DNA of 64,000 bases, taken from NCBI RefSeq assembly GCF_900116665.1, contig NZ_FPBK01000002.1:54360-118359 (forward strand). The letters are read 5' to 3'. The DNA comes from Pustulibacterium marinum. GTDB taxonomy: Bacteria; Bacteroidota; Bacteroidia; Flavobacteriales; Flavobacteriaceae. The translations under genes were made by a program, and so were the position numbers. Shown here piece by piece: positions 17,185 to 25,206 of the stretch (positions are counted from its first letter, which is position 1; the number at the start of each line of letters is the position of its first letter). The notes under the pieces are model-generated. The model searched no databases and was not told the origin of the DNA. It was given only the letters and a program-made list of their open reading frames with translations.

Positions 17185-19173
17185 TTAAAAATTGATTTGT
17201 AATGCGGTAAATAGATTCCTACCCATTCTGGGAATGTTGCCCCAATCTGCGTACGTACTGTAGTATTGGTTCAGTACATTTTCGGCTCCTAGTTGTACAG
17301 TGGTTTCAAAATGATAGAGTTTGAAGGTGTAATCTGCCGACAGATTCCAAATAGCGTAGGCGGGAGTTAAATCTTCTCCATAAGCCGGACTATAATGTTC
17401 TTGTGCCAGATCTCCGTTGAAAGTGGTTTGCAGTCCGAATTGTTGATACTGATATTGCAAAGAAGTTTGATAGCTCAACGGACGAATAAAAGGCAAGTTA
17501 CCGCCTTCGTTATCCATACCTCTTGCGTAGGTAAGCATTCCTTTCCACTGCAAATTTTTGGTGATGAAGTAACCCGCATCCAACGAAAAATTGAACAAGG
17601 TAGCATAGGCTAACGACGTATAACCTTTTACACCCACCGATTGGTAGTTCATAGGACTTCCCATGTTCAGGATTTTACCAATAATGTAGTTGTCTATGTA
17701 AAAGTAATTGGCTTTGGCTTTCAGACTCAACTTGTCATTTTGGAAGCCTGCACTAGCATTGACTTCATACGAGATTTCGTTTTTTAGATTCGGATTTCCT
17801 ACATAGTCATAGCGATCAAAGCTGTTGTAAATGTAATAGCCATATCCTTCCGAAACCGAAGGCGCTCTGTGTCCGTATCCGCCACCTATAGCCACATCAA
17901 ATTGTTGTATGCTTTGGTGATAAGTAGCATACAAGCTAGGCAACCAGCGTGTTTTTTCCTGAGGCGCTCCCGGATGAAAAATCCAGTTGAAATCAATGTA
18001 CTTTGAATAGTTGTAATTGATACCCAAGGCGCCACCAAACTGCAATTCACTTTGTGCAGATAACTCCAGCGTATTGTTTGTTGAAAGTCCGGCAAAGCGC
18101 GTAGTTACCCACGGCCAGCTATAGGCAAACATGGTACGTTCACTGCGGTCTTGCGGATACATACGCATTTCGGCAATGGACAGATTATCATAGGCGTTCA
18201 ACTGCATTTCCGAATGCCAATTTCCTTTCATCAGATGGGCTTTCGAAACCAATCCGTAGGTAGTACTCCAGCCCGGCATGTCCATATGCACCAGATTTTC
18301 GGGTCGGGTGGTATCATCCATATAATGCTCAATGGCGTTGAAATAGATTTTGGTATCCCAGGCACGCAGCCAACCTTCCTGATACAATTGTTTGAAAGTT
18401 GCTGAGGTAATCAAAGCTCGAGAAAGCCATAAATCCATGGGTAGCGCCGGATAGCCTACATCATTTGCCTGATCGAAAATAGCATCGACACGTAACGAAG
18501 AGAGTTTTCCTGTTTTATGCGCCAATCCTACAGAAGCATTGAACTTTTCAAATTGCGAATGCGCTACTTCATTGGTATTTCCGTCGGAATAATTGTTCGC
18601 TTTTCGGTACGAAACACTTCCTTGTGCCACCCATTGTTGATCGGCATACGCAAGATTACCCTGATTGTAGAATTGCTGATTATTGAATTCGAAACCAGAG
18701 CGGTACGAACCGTTCCACTTGGGTTGCATACTAAAAGGCGTTGTTTTTCTTTTAAGATCTACACTGCCCGATACCGTAGCGCCATTGGCACTTCCTTGTT
18801 GACCCGAACTGATGTTCACGGCCGCCAAATTATTGCTTTCTACATAGGAAGTAATAGGATCCATTTTATCGGTACAAGCGCCAAAAACATGCATGCCATC
18901 AATGGTAATGGTAGCGCGTTCCGAACTCATATTATTCAACATGGGTTCCCAAGCATAGGCACCGCGTTTGATGAAACTAATATTGTCTGACGATGCTAAA
19001 AATTCATCCACAGAAATATTCATCTTCATCGCAGTAGCGATGCTTTTCTTCACCTTAGCAGTTACCTGAACAGCTTCCAATTGCTGAATGCTATCGGTAG
19101 TGGTTTCCTGATCTTGTGCGTTCATTACAAGAGACGCCAAAAGGAATAGGGGAGATAAGAGGTACTTCATCAT
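17185..19173 (-). CDS. OprC/NosA-like copper TonB-dependent receptor
   Basis: A 662-residue outer-membrane receptor: signal peptide (1-19), plug (~32-165) and 22-strand barrel ending in ALQINF with terminal Phe. There is no carboxypeptidase-like N-terminal domain. The plug contains GMHVFGACTDKMDPIT, in which Cys 100 and Met 104 form the CxxxM pair used for copper in Pseudomonas OprC. A VHMDM segment in the barrel region could supply further ligands, though its spacing is not the exact HxM of OprC. The neighbours (MbnP/MbnH-like, YtkA-like) support copper as substrate. Its first base coincides with the last base of the preceding gene. Confidence 0.88.
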   Translation of the reverse strand: MMKYLLSPLFLLASLVMNAQDQETTTDSIQQLEAVQVTAKVKKSIATAMKMNISVDEFLASSDNISFIKRGAYAWEPMLNNMSSERATITIDGMHVFGACTDKMDPITSYVESNNLAAVNISSGQQGSANGATVSGSVDLKRKTTPFSMQPKWNGSYRSGFEFNNQQFYNQGNLAYADQQWVAQGSVSYRKANNYSDGNTNEVAHSQFEKFNASVGLAHKTGKLSSLRVDAIFDQANDVGYPALPMDLWLSRALITSATFKQLYQEGWLRAWDTKIYFNAIEHYMDDTTRPENLVHMDMPGWSTTYGLVSKAHLMKGNWHSEMQLNAYDNLSIAEMRMYPQDRSERTMFAYSWPWVTTRFAGLSTNNTLELSAQSELQFGGALGINYNYSKYIDFNWIFHPGAPQEKTRWLPSLYATYHQSIQQFDVAIGGGYGHRAPSVSEGYGYYIYNSFDRYDYVGNPNLKNEISYEVNASAGFQNDKLSLKAKANYFYIDNYIIGKILNMGSPMNYQSVGVKGYTSLAYATLFNFSLDAGYFITKNLQWKGMLTYARGMDNEGGNLPFIRPLSYQTSLQYQYQQFGLQTTFNGDLAQEHYSPAYGEDLTPAYAIWNLSADYTFKLYHFETTVQLGAENVLNQYYSTYADWGNIPRMGRNLFTALQINF

Positions 19174-20099
19174 TAAAATAGAATATCTATGTACAATTCA
19201 CTTTTTTCTCCTTCCACACCCGGTGTAAAATCCGTAGGTACTTCGGTTCCTTTGATCACGTCACCCGCTGCATTCTGAAATATGAAATTCAGCGTCCAAT
19301 TCCCGGTCATGGTATAATTCACCACCCCATAATACAAGCCATCGCCTTCCTGCGTTAGGTCTTCATTATTTGGGGAGGAGTGATTGCCCATATTGGGTTC
19401 GGGCATGCGCGGATCTAACAACAACGTTGCGCCTTCCACTTCACTAAACGAAAATTGAGAAGGATCGGGGAAATCTCCTCCGGCAGTCTCAGGTTCGTTG
19501 TATTGGTACACGCCGGCTATCAGTTCATTTTCTGCCACTGACGGACTTACCGGAGCTATGAGGGCAATGTAATATTGCACGCCATCGTTTCCTGTAAAAG
19601 ACGTCATGTTTAAATTCAGGTTCTCTTGTTCGGCTACTTCAATAGGTTGTTCCAGATTGAAAGTTTCCCCAGCTACCGTAATGCTGAGGTACAACACCCA
19701 ACTGGCATCGGTATCCGTTTCAACATCAAAAACCGAATAGCCTTCATAGTAGGCATCTGTTGTTTGGAAGGCAACCACCTCGCTATGCGGACAAGAATAT
19801 GCCTCCGCATTGGTAGTAGTTCTAATGGGCAATAGTGTTACCGTTGCATTTGCAATAGCTTCTTGCGTTGCGGTTTCAGTTATTTCAAAATGAAGTTCGT
19901 TATAGCCTTTGTAAAACGTACCGCCCAAAGCGTTTACACGTATTTGGTAACCGTTGCTGTTGATGCTAAAAGCTTCTTCAAACTCCGTTGTTTCCGGAAT
20001 AGCCGTGGACAGCTCTGCTTCGTAATCTGTTTTGCTGAGTGTGCACGATGTGATGACCATACCAAAGAGTATCGCCATCGTCCAATGGATCATTTTCAT
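19173..20099 (-). CDS. YtkA/FixH-like lipoprotein of the copper locus
   Basis: A 308-residue lipoprotein (lipobox TSC, Cys 19). Two beta-sandwich halves can be seen: ~45-150, with CPHSEVV, and ~160-308. The second ends with DPRMPEPNMGNHSSP and GLYYGVVNYTMTGNWTLNF, the pattern of YtkA-like domains (MxxMGH then G.Y.G.v.FtM.G.W). YtkA/FixH-type domains occur with copper-handling genes. Its His and Met clusters could bind copper. Its stop overlaps the receptor start, so the two are coupled. Confidence 0.8.
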   Translation of the reverse strand: MKMIHWTMAILFGMVITSCTLSKTDYEAELSTAIPETTEFEEAFSINSNGYQIRVNALGGTFYKGYNELHFEITETATQEAIANATVTLLPIRTTTNAEAYSCPHSEVVAFQTTDAYYEGYSVFDVETDTDASWVLYLSITVAGETFNLEQPIEVAEQENLNLNMTSFTGNDGVQYYIALIAPVSPSVAENELIAGVYQYNEPETAGGDFPDPSQFSFSEVEGATLLLDPRMPEPNMGNHSSPNNEDLTQEGDGLYYGVVNYTMTGNWTLNFIFQNAAGDVIKGTEVPTDFTPGVEGEKSELYIDILF

Positions 20100-20232
20100 G
20101 ATTCAGTAATTTTAAAACGTTATGTATACACCACCATGGCAATACAGCGCATTGAAAAAATACGTAGCAAAGCCACAGTAATTTGTAGGATATGAATGCT
20201 TGCTAGGAGACCAAAGCACTCATAAATAGGTT

Positions 20233-20604
20233 TTAAAATACTAGGATAGGAGGTCGCAATAGGCGTGAATGGCTTGTGTATGCGTATAGAGTATCTTTGT
20301 ACTCTAAAGTTTGTTGCGATTGTTCCGTAGCTATAAACAGGTTGAAATAAGAAGTGATCACTTCACAGAATTCAACAGTTGTATTGATGGGAATCTGTTT
20401 CTTTTCTCTACGTTCTTTTTCAGCCTCTTGTGCTTTGGCTATTTGTTTGGCCAAATAACATTTTCCGTCACAATGCAGTTCTGGTTTGTCTTTGTTAACG
20501 CACAGTTCATTTTTAATATAATCATAGAACACTATGTATTCCAGCACCGGAATAATAGGTTTTAGGAGCATATATAATGCACATATGATTATAAGTCTTT
20601 TCAT
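20233..20604 (-). CDS. Small Cys-motif membrane protein, paralog 1
   Basis: The ATG at 20604 is chosen because MKRLIIICALYMLLKP begins a membrane anchor; the longer frame from 20706 adds 34 unlikely residues. 123 residues: anchor (1-20), ELCVNKDKPELHCDGKC (C-x10-C-x3-C, about residues 33-50), a charged middle and a tail with SRLLRPPI. The motif LCxNKDKPxxHCxGKCxLxK is shared with paralog 2, encoded next upstream. Cys and His spacing suggests metal binding, and location suggests copper. No named family comes to mind. Confidence 0.7.
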   Translation of the reverse strand: MKRLIIICALYMLLKPIIPVLEYIVFYDYIKNELCVNKDKPELHCDGKCYLAKQIAKAQEAEKERREKKQIPINTTVEFCEVITSYFNLFIATEQSQQTLEYKDTLYAYTSHSRLLRPPILVF

Positions 20605-20860
20605 GCGATACAATGTAGAAGCATACACGTACAGGTTGTTGTAAGGTCTACAAAACCAATGGGTGCTGCTTCGCATAGCGGCATAGCTACAGTAGCTGTA
20701 GTACACCGTAATTTTAAAAATGGATTTCTGTAACGATTCAGTTTATGAAAGGGCATACGTATCTGTTATAGCCATACCAATGCCTACCAAACCAAACTTG
20801 TACAAGCAGGGTGTAGTAGCCAAGGGATTGCAAGGCCTTTATATGATACAGTATACGTAG

Positions 20861-21235
20861 TTACGCAATAGGAGGTCTTAAAAGATGATTGCTAAACGTA
20901 AACGCATAGCTATTGGGTTGTAAAAGAGCTATGCTATGTTTGGGCGTGGCAAAGAAATGCGCACGCGGAATACTTATAATTTCCTGAAGACACAAAGGCG
21001 TTAACAACGAATCGAGTCTGGTTGTGGGAAGTTCTTTTTTAGAATTGGTATCTGAGTTTTCAGCCACCATTTTGGTTAAATGACACTTACCGTTGCAGTG
21101 CATTTGTGGTTTGTCTTTGTTGATGCACAGTACGGTAGCAATATAGTCATAGTTCACCGCATACTCCACAAAAGGAGCGATAGGCTTTACGGTGTGCACT
21201 AGAAATACAATGGCTACTAATAACTGTCTCAACAT
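20861..21235 (-). CDS. Small Cys-motif membrane protein, paralog 2
   Basis: ATG at 21235 (MLRQLLVAIVFLVHTVKP) is preferred to the longer frame from 21265. 124 residues with the same layout as paralog 1: anchor, VLCINKDKPQMHCNGKCHLTKM (residues ~37-57) and a C-terminal NHLLRPPIA. Only motif positions and both ends are conserved; the middles are different. The conserved Cys/His motif faces the outside if the N-terminus is an uncleaved anchor. This is the first gene of the presumptive copper locus. Confidence 0.7.
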   Translation of the reverse strand: MLRQLLVAIVFLVHTVKPIAPFVEYAVNYDYIATVLCINKDKPQMHCNGKCHLTKMVAENSDTNSKKELPTTRLDSLLTPLCLQEIISIPRAHFFATPKHSIALLQPNSYAFTFSNHLLRPPIA

Positions 21236-21885
21236 GTAAACAAAAAAGATGCTGCAAAAGTACATAAAAGAACCTTATTTATGATGCTTTTGTAGTGTAA
21301 CCCAAGTCACATTCACTGTTAAAATTATAGAGTAGAAAGAACTGAAGTAGTTCAAAATACACATAGACAACCTTGGTTTTTAAGTGCTTTGGAGGGGGTG
21401 TTTAAGGTACAGATTCTGGAGATTTAGTCAATAGCAGTTCGCCAAACCATTGTGCAAATTTGTGCAATTTTGTGCATGTTTGTAGGAATTAATACCTAAT
21501 TAAGGCATATTGTCCCATTATGTTGCCATTGATACCTCATTATACCAAAAGCTACCAAAGCATACCAAATGTTACATTTTCGTAAAACAACCCGGGGCAT
21601 TTGTTGCAGTGTTGTTGCAGTAAACCGTGACTTTCCTTTACGAAAACGCCATTTTACCAAGGAAGACTGGAACAAAACTGGGAGGAAACCCCTTGGGAGG
21701 TGGCTGTGGATGGGGTAGATGGAAGCAGTATGTATTTATTTGTAGGAAAAAGTAGAGGTATAAATTTAATATCGTATAAAAAGTTGTATTTTGGTGGGGG
21801 TATAAAATATTTTGAGAAAAGTTGAAATTGAAGTAATTTAAGTCGGTTCTAATACTTATAAAGAAGAACATAGCAAACATTCAAA
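21236..21885. other. 650-bp gene-free region with several short repeats
   Basis: No credible gene. Visible: three tandem 10-bp TTGTGCA-type units (21450-21479); three TACCAAA units (21542-21569); an inverted repeat TTTTCGTAAA (21577-21586)/TTTACGAAAA (21637-21646) around GTTGCAG repeats; and the accessory-type motif TATAAAAAGTTGTATTTTGGTG (21774-21795). It may be an old mobile-element junction. Confidence 0.4.
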
Positions 21886-22689
21886 ATGACACGATTTACT
21901 TTCATAGCACTGATTTTGATTCTGATACTTAGTTGTACAGAACATACGAAGTCAACACCCACTCAAACAGAAGCAACTTCCAAAATTGATTCAATAGACA
22001 GTACACCTCAGACAATATTAGACAACGTTGAAATCGATACAATTCTAGAAAGAAATAATCCTAAATCTCTTGACCTTACTAAACACCAGATTTTTATAGA
22101 CACAACAAGAAGTTCCGAATTTCATGAAAGGATAAGAAATTGGGAACAATCAGAGTTGGACAAACAAGCAATTGAATTATATTTAAGTGAGATAAATAAA
22201 GATTTTCAGCCCAAAGAAATAAACTTAAAAGGGTTTCCTTCTCATTTCATAACACTTAGAAAACTTAATAATCAATTTGTACTTTATGATAGATGTGATG
22301 GAGTTGACCCGAGGTTTAAAATAAGTGATACAGCTTTCATATCTTATGGACCATTGGAATTGGGCGTGGAATCCATTTCTAAACTGATTTCATTAACAAG
22401 CAATTCAATAGAGCTCGAACTAAGAACCTATCAATCAAAATCAAACAACCAAAAATCCAGACTGAAAATTGAAAAGATTGAAGATTTTATTTATAAAATG
22501 ACTTATGCATATCAGACATATAACAGCATTGAATACTTGACTACAGTTAATGGAATAGAGAACTTTGATTTAGTGGTGAATAACTGTACCACAATGAAAA
22601 TGCTGGAATTTGATGGTTTTGATAAAGATGAAGAACAAAAAAAAATGCTAACAAAAGCTAAAATTCAGGCTGGATTTAGGCTCATGTAA
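21886..22689 (+). CDS. Hypothetical lipoprotein
   Basis: A 267-residue lipoprotein: signal MTRFTFIALILILILSC with lipobox LSC (Cys 17), a Thr/Ser-rich linker (~20-50) and a globular domain with alternating strands. No enzyme motif or known family is recognised. It stands alone between spacers of the accessory type and has AT-rich codon use unlike the copper locus to its left. Confidence 0.65.
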   Translation: MTRFTFIALILILILSCTEHTKSTPTQTEATSKIDSIDSTPQTILDNVEIDTILERNNPKSLDLTKHQIFIDTTRSSEFHERIRNWEQSELDKQAIELYLSEINKDFQPKEINLKGFPSHFITLRKLNNQFVLYDRCDGVDPRFKISDTAFISYGPLELGVESISKLISLTSNSIELELRTYQSKSNNQKSRLKIEKIEDFIYKMTYAYQTYNSIEYLTTVNGIENFDLVVNNCTTMKMLEFDGFDKDEEQKKMLTKAKIQAGFRLM

Positions 22690-22786
22690 GACCGAAATAA
22701 ACACTTTGGTAAAAATTATAGAAGTACATAAATTTTCTATATTTATGCCTTTACTCTAGCATTGTGTTGAGTTTTTGGTCTAACGA
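22690..22786 (+). repeat. Junction-like spacer before the SUMF1-like gene
   Basis: ACACTTTGGTAAAAATTATA (22701-22720) matches the CTTTGGTAAAAGTTA block at 4056 and 2950. TTCTATATTTATGCCTTTACTCTAGC (22734-22759) resembles the TATATTTTTATGCTTATA block. GTCTAAC lies 3 nt before the next start codon. Confidence 0.45.
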
Positions 22787-23524
22787 ATGAATATCATACT
22801 GTACAGGTGGTATTCAAAAATTACGCAGATAGCATTGACAATTAATCATATAACTGAAGAAAGCATTGGTGACTTATTAGTGAATATTCCTGCAGGAAAC
22901 GTAGATTTACGAGATGACCGTATTAAAGTAACTTGGTCCGAGACAATTCCTGCCTTTAAGCTTTCAAAATATCCTATAACTCAAGGATTGTATAAAACCA
23001 TCATGGGAAACAATCCTTCCAATTTTAAAGGAGATCAATTGCCTGTGGAATCGGTTTCTTGGGTAGAAGCAGTACAATTTTGTAATGCCTTATCTCAACA
23101 TCTGAACAGAGTCCCTTGTTATAAAATAGATGTGCATACAGAAAGCGTGGAGTACAACAGTACAGCCAATGGATTTAGATTACCTTCAGAGGCAGAATGG
23201 CAATACGCTTGTCAATCAGGTACAAGAGATATTCGTTACGGAGATCTGGATGAGGTAGCCTGGTATAAGAAGAATTCAGCAAATCAACTTCAGGAAGTAG
23301 GGCAAAAGCAGCCCAATGAATGGGGTCTCTATGATATGTTGGGAAATGTTTGGGAATGGTGTTCAGATATTTATGATGAATCTATTTATGGAAGTTACCG
23401 TATTTTTCGAGGAGGTGGATGGAATGATGAAGAACGTAGCGTAATGGCCACTACCCGCAGAAGAAGTCATCCTTTTTCATTTAAAATAGATGATTTAGGG
23501 TTTAGAATAGCAACATGTGAATAA
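22787..23524 (+). CDS. SUMF1/FGE-fold protein without the catalytic Cys pair
   Basis: A 245-residue protein. After about 33 unremarkable residues the SUMF1 (formylglycine-generating enzyme-like) domain begins: NIPAGN, YPITQGLYKTIMG, PVESVSWVEAVQFCNALS, GFRLPSEAEWQYACQSG, EWGLYDMLGNVWEWCSD, FRGGGWND and GFRIATCE. The part where true FGE has its copper-binding Cys residues (after RGGSW) reads ERSVMATTRRRSHP, without Cys, so sulfatase activation is unlikely. Such C-type-lectin-like folds often act as binding or unknown domains. The N-terminal start is uncertain. Confidence 0.8.
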   Translation: MNIILYRWYSKITQIALTINHITEESIGDLLVNIPAGNVDLRDDRIKVTWSETIPAFKLSKYPITQGLYKTIMGNNPSNFKGDQLPVESVSWVEAVQFCNALSQHLNRVPCYKIDVHTESVEYNSTANGFRLPSEAEWQYACQSGTRDIRYGDLDEVAWYKKNSANQLQEVGQKQPNEWGLYDMLGNVWEWCSDIYDESIYGSYRIFRGGGWNDEERSVMATTRRRSHPFSFKIDDLGFRIATCE

Positions 23525-23663
23525 TCGATTATAATAAATATTGTGAGTACCATTTTTATCATTTTAGCTCTTTGCATGGTCTGTTTTGCATTGAGAATTT
23601 AGGAATGAAATTTTTATAAGGTAAGTGTATCTCATATTTATACGGTTATTATGATATTAAAAC

Positions 23664-23694
23664 AAAAGGGATTCTAATAACGGAATCCCTTTTT
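23664..23694. terminator. Bidirectional terminator
   Basis: AAAAGGGATTC (23664-23674) and GAATCCCTTTT (23683-23693) with an 8-nt loop, between two convergent genes. Confidence 0.85.
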
Positions 23695-23718
23695 TATGTG
23701 AAAGTTTGAAGTACTTAT

Positions 23719-25095
23719 TTATATTTTTTCTAAGCCATCAAACGTTTCTTTTAATTTTGGATTCGATGGTCTTGGAGCACTAGCCGAAACAATATTTCCT
23801 TCTGTATCTATCAGTAAAAATCTTGGAATTGCGTTGATTCCATAGCTTTGAACAAATTCTGATTTCCAATCCTTATCAGCGAATAATTGAGTTCCGCCCA
23901 ATTCTTCATCATCTACAAACTTTTTCCATTTGTCATGATCCGCTTGGGTATCAATAGAAATACTTACAAACTCTATATTCTTATTATGATATTCTTCTTC
24001 TACCTTTTTAAGAAAAGGAATTTCTCTTTTACAAGGTCCACACCAAGTAGCCCAAACGTCTACATACACATATTTTCCTTTTAAATCTGCCAACGAAGTG
24101 GTTCCACCATCGTGGTTTTCATAAGTAAACGTTGGTGATGGCGCTCCAGGAGCTAATTTTTCAACCAAATCGTATGCTTTGGTAAGTTCTTCTTTAAAGT
24201 CCTCATCTTTGGAGATTTTCATGAACTCATCGTAGTAGAATTTTGATTTTTCAGCATCTTCCGGACTAATTTCTCTAGCCATTGCACTCATTAAAATAGC
24301 TTGTACAGCCGGGCTTTTCTTTTCTTTGATAAGCGCCACAGCCTTTGTTGGTACAGAGTCTGGCATGGTCATGTAAAGTGGACCAATTTCTTTTCTGAAA
24401 TCATTCAAAACAATAGTGCTATACGAATTGTATTTTTTGGCATCAAACTCGTTATCAAGGTCCACTTCTATGATATTTGCATTGAAATCATCAGATGGAC
24501 TGTAACTCATGTTTCCAGAGAAATATCCATGGTATTGTGGATAGTTAAGTAAATGCACATAACGCTCGTACATTAAATTCTTTTTCTCTAGCTCTTTAAA
24601 ATCTTCAGATGCTTTGGATAGTTCCAAGTCATTCTCCAACTTTGTTTTTAAGCTATCTAATTTTCCAACAAACTCTTTTTCTTCCAAAGAATAAAAGTCT
24701 TTCATGTTAGAAGTTATTTTTTCATCGGTGATGTATTTTTGAGCCAGGTAATTGTTTTCTTCGGCTCCCTCACCTGTATAAGTAATACTTTCGTCAAACT
24801 GATTTGTGTCAATAGAAAGATTGATGTCTTCACCATTTTTCAAATAGAATGTAGAAGTCTCTTGTCCTATTTTAAAAGTGTAATATCCAGGTTCTTCAAT
24901 ATGAAGCGTATCGGTAAAAGTACCATCTTCTTTAATCTGAAATTCTTCAGAAAGTTGATGTCCGCCTACAAAGCCTTTTTCTGAATTTGGGTTGGTTACA
25001 GTTCCAGAAAAAACAAGGTAATCTTTAGGTTTGGTAGTTTCATTTTGGCATCCTACAAGTACTGCAGCAGCCAAGAAATAATGAAGTTTTTTCAT
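23719..25095 (-). CDS. TlpA-like thioredoxin-fold lipoprotein
   Basis: A 458-residue lipoprotein (lipobox VGC, Cys 16). An N-terminal domain of about 110 residues resembles the DUF4369 beta-domain that precedes thioredoxins in Bacteroidota; a helical middle follows; the C-terminal ~140 residues are a TlpA/AhpC-like thioredoxin with WATWCGPCKREIPF and the cis-Pro loop NAIPRF. It should reduce disulfides or support cytochrome c maturation or oxidative-stress handling in the periplasm. Single gene, with a terminator shared with its convergent neighbour. Confidence 0.88.
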   Translation of the reverse strand: MKKLHYFLAAAVLVGCQNETTKPKDYLVFSGTVTNPNSEKGFVGGHQLSEEFQIKEDGTFTDTLHIEEPGYYTFKIGQETSTFYLKNGEDINLSIDTNQFDESITYTGEGAEENNYLAQKYITDEKITSNMKDFYSLEEKEFVGKLDSLKTKLENDLELSKASEDFKELEKKNLMYERYVHLLNYPQYHGYFSGNMSYSPSDDFNANIIEVDLDNEFDAKKYNSYSTIVLNDFRKEIGPLYMTMPDSVPTKAVALIKEKKSPAVQAILMSAMAREISPEDAEKSKFYYDEFMKISKDEDFKEELTKAYDLVEKLAPGAPSPTFTYENHDGGTTSLADLKGKYVYVDVWATWCGPCKREIPFLKKVEEEYHNKNIEFVSISIDTQADHDKWKKFVDDEELGGTQLFADKDWKSEFVQSYGINAIPRFLLIDTEGNIVSASAPRPSNPKLKETFDGLEKI

Positions 25096-25206
25096 TTTTG
25101 GTGTTTTTTTCAGTAATGAATTTATATTGTTGATAATTTGAATACGAAATGAATTTGGAAAATATAATGTTTATATGGATTTTTGACATCCAAACAATAT
25201 ACGGTA

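Noticed and set aside
18517-18990. 157-codon ORF antisense to the copper receptor
   Set aside because: It is a shadow frame of a well-supported receptor gene, with no motif of its own.
22787-23524. Target gene of a diversity-generating retroelement
   Set aside because: SUMF1-like folds can be such targets, but no reverse transcriptase or template repeat is seen nearby.
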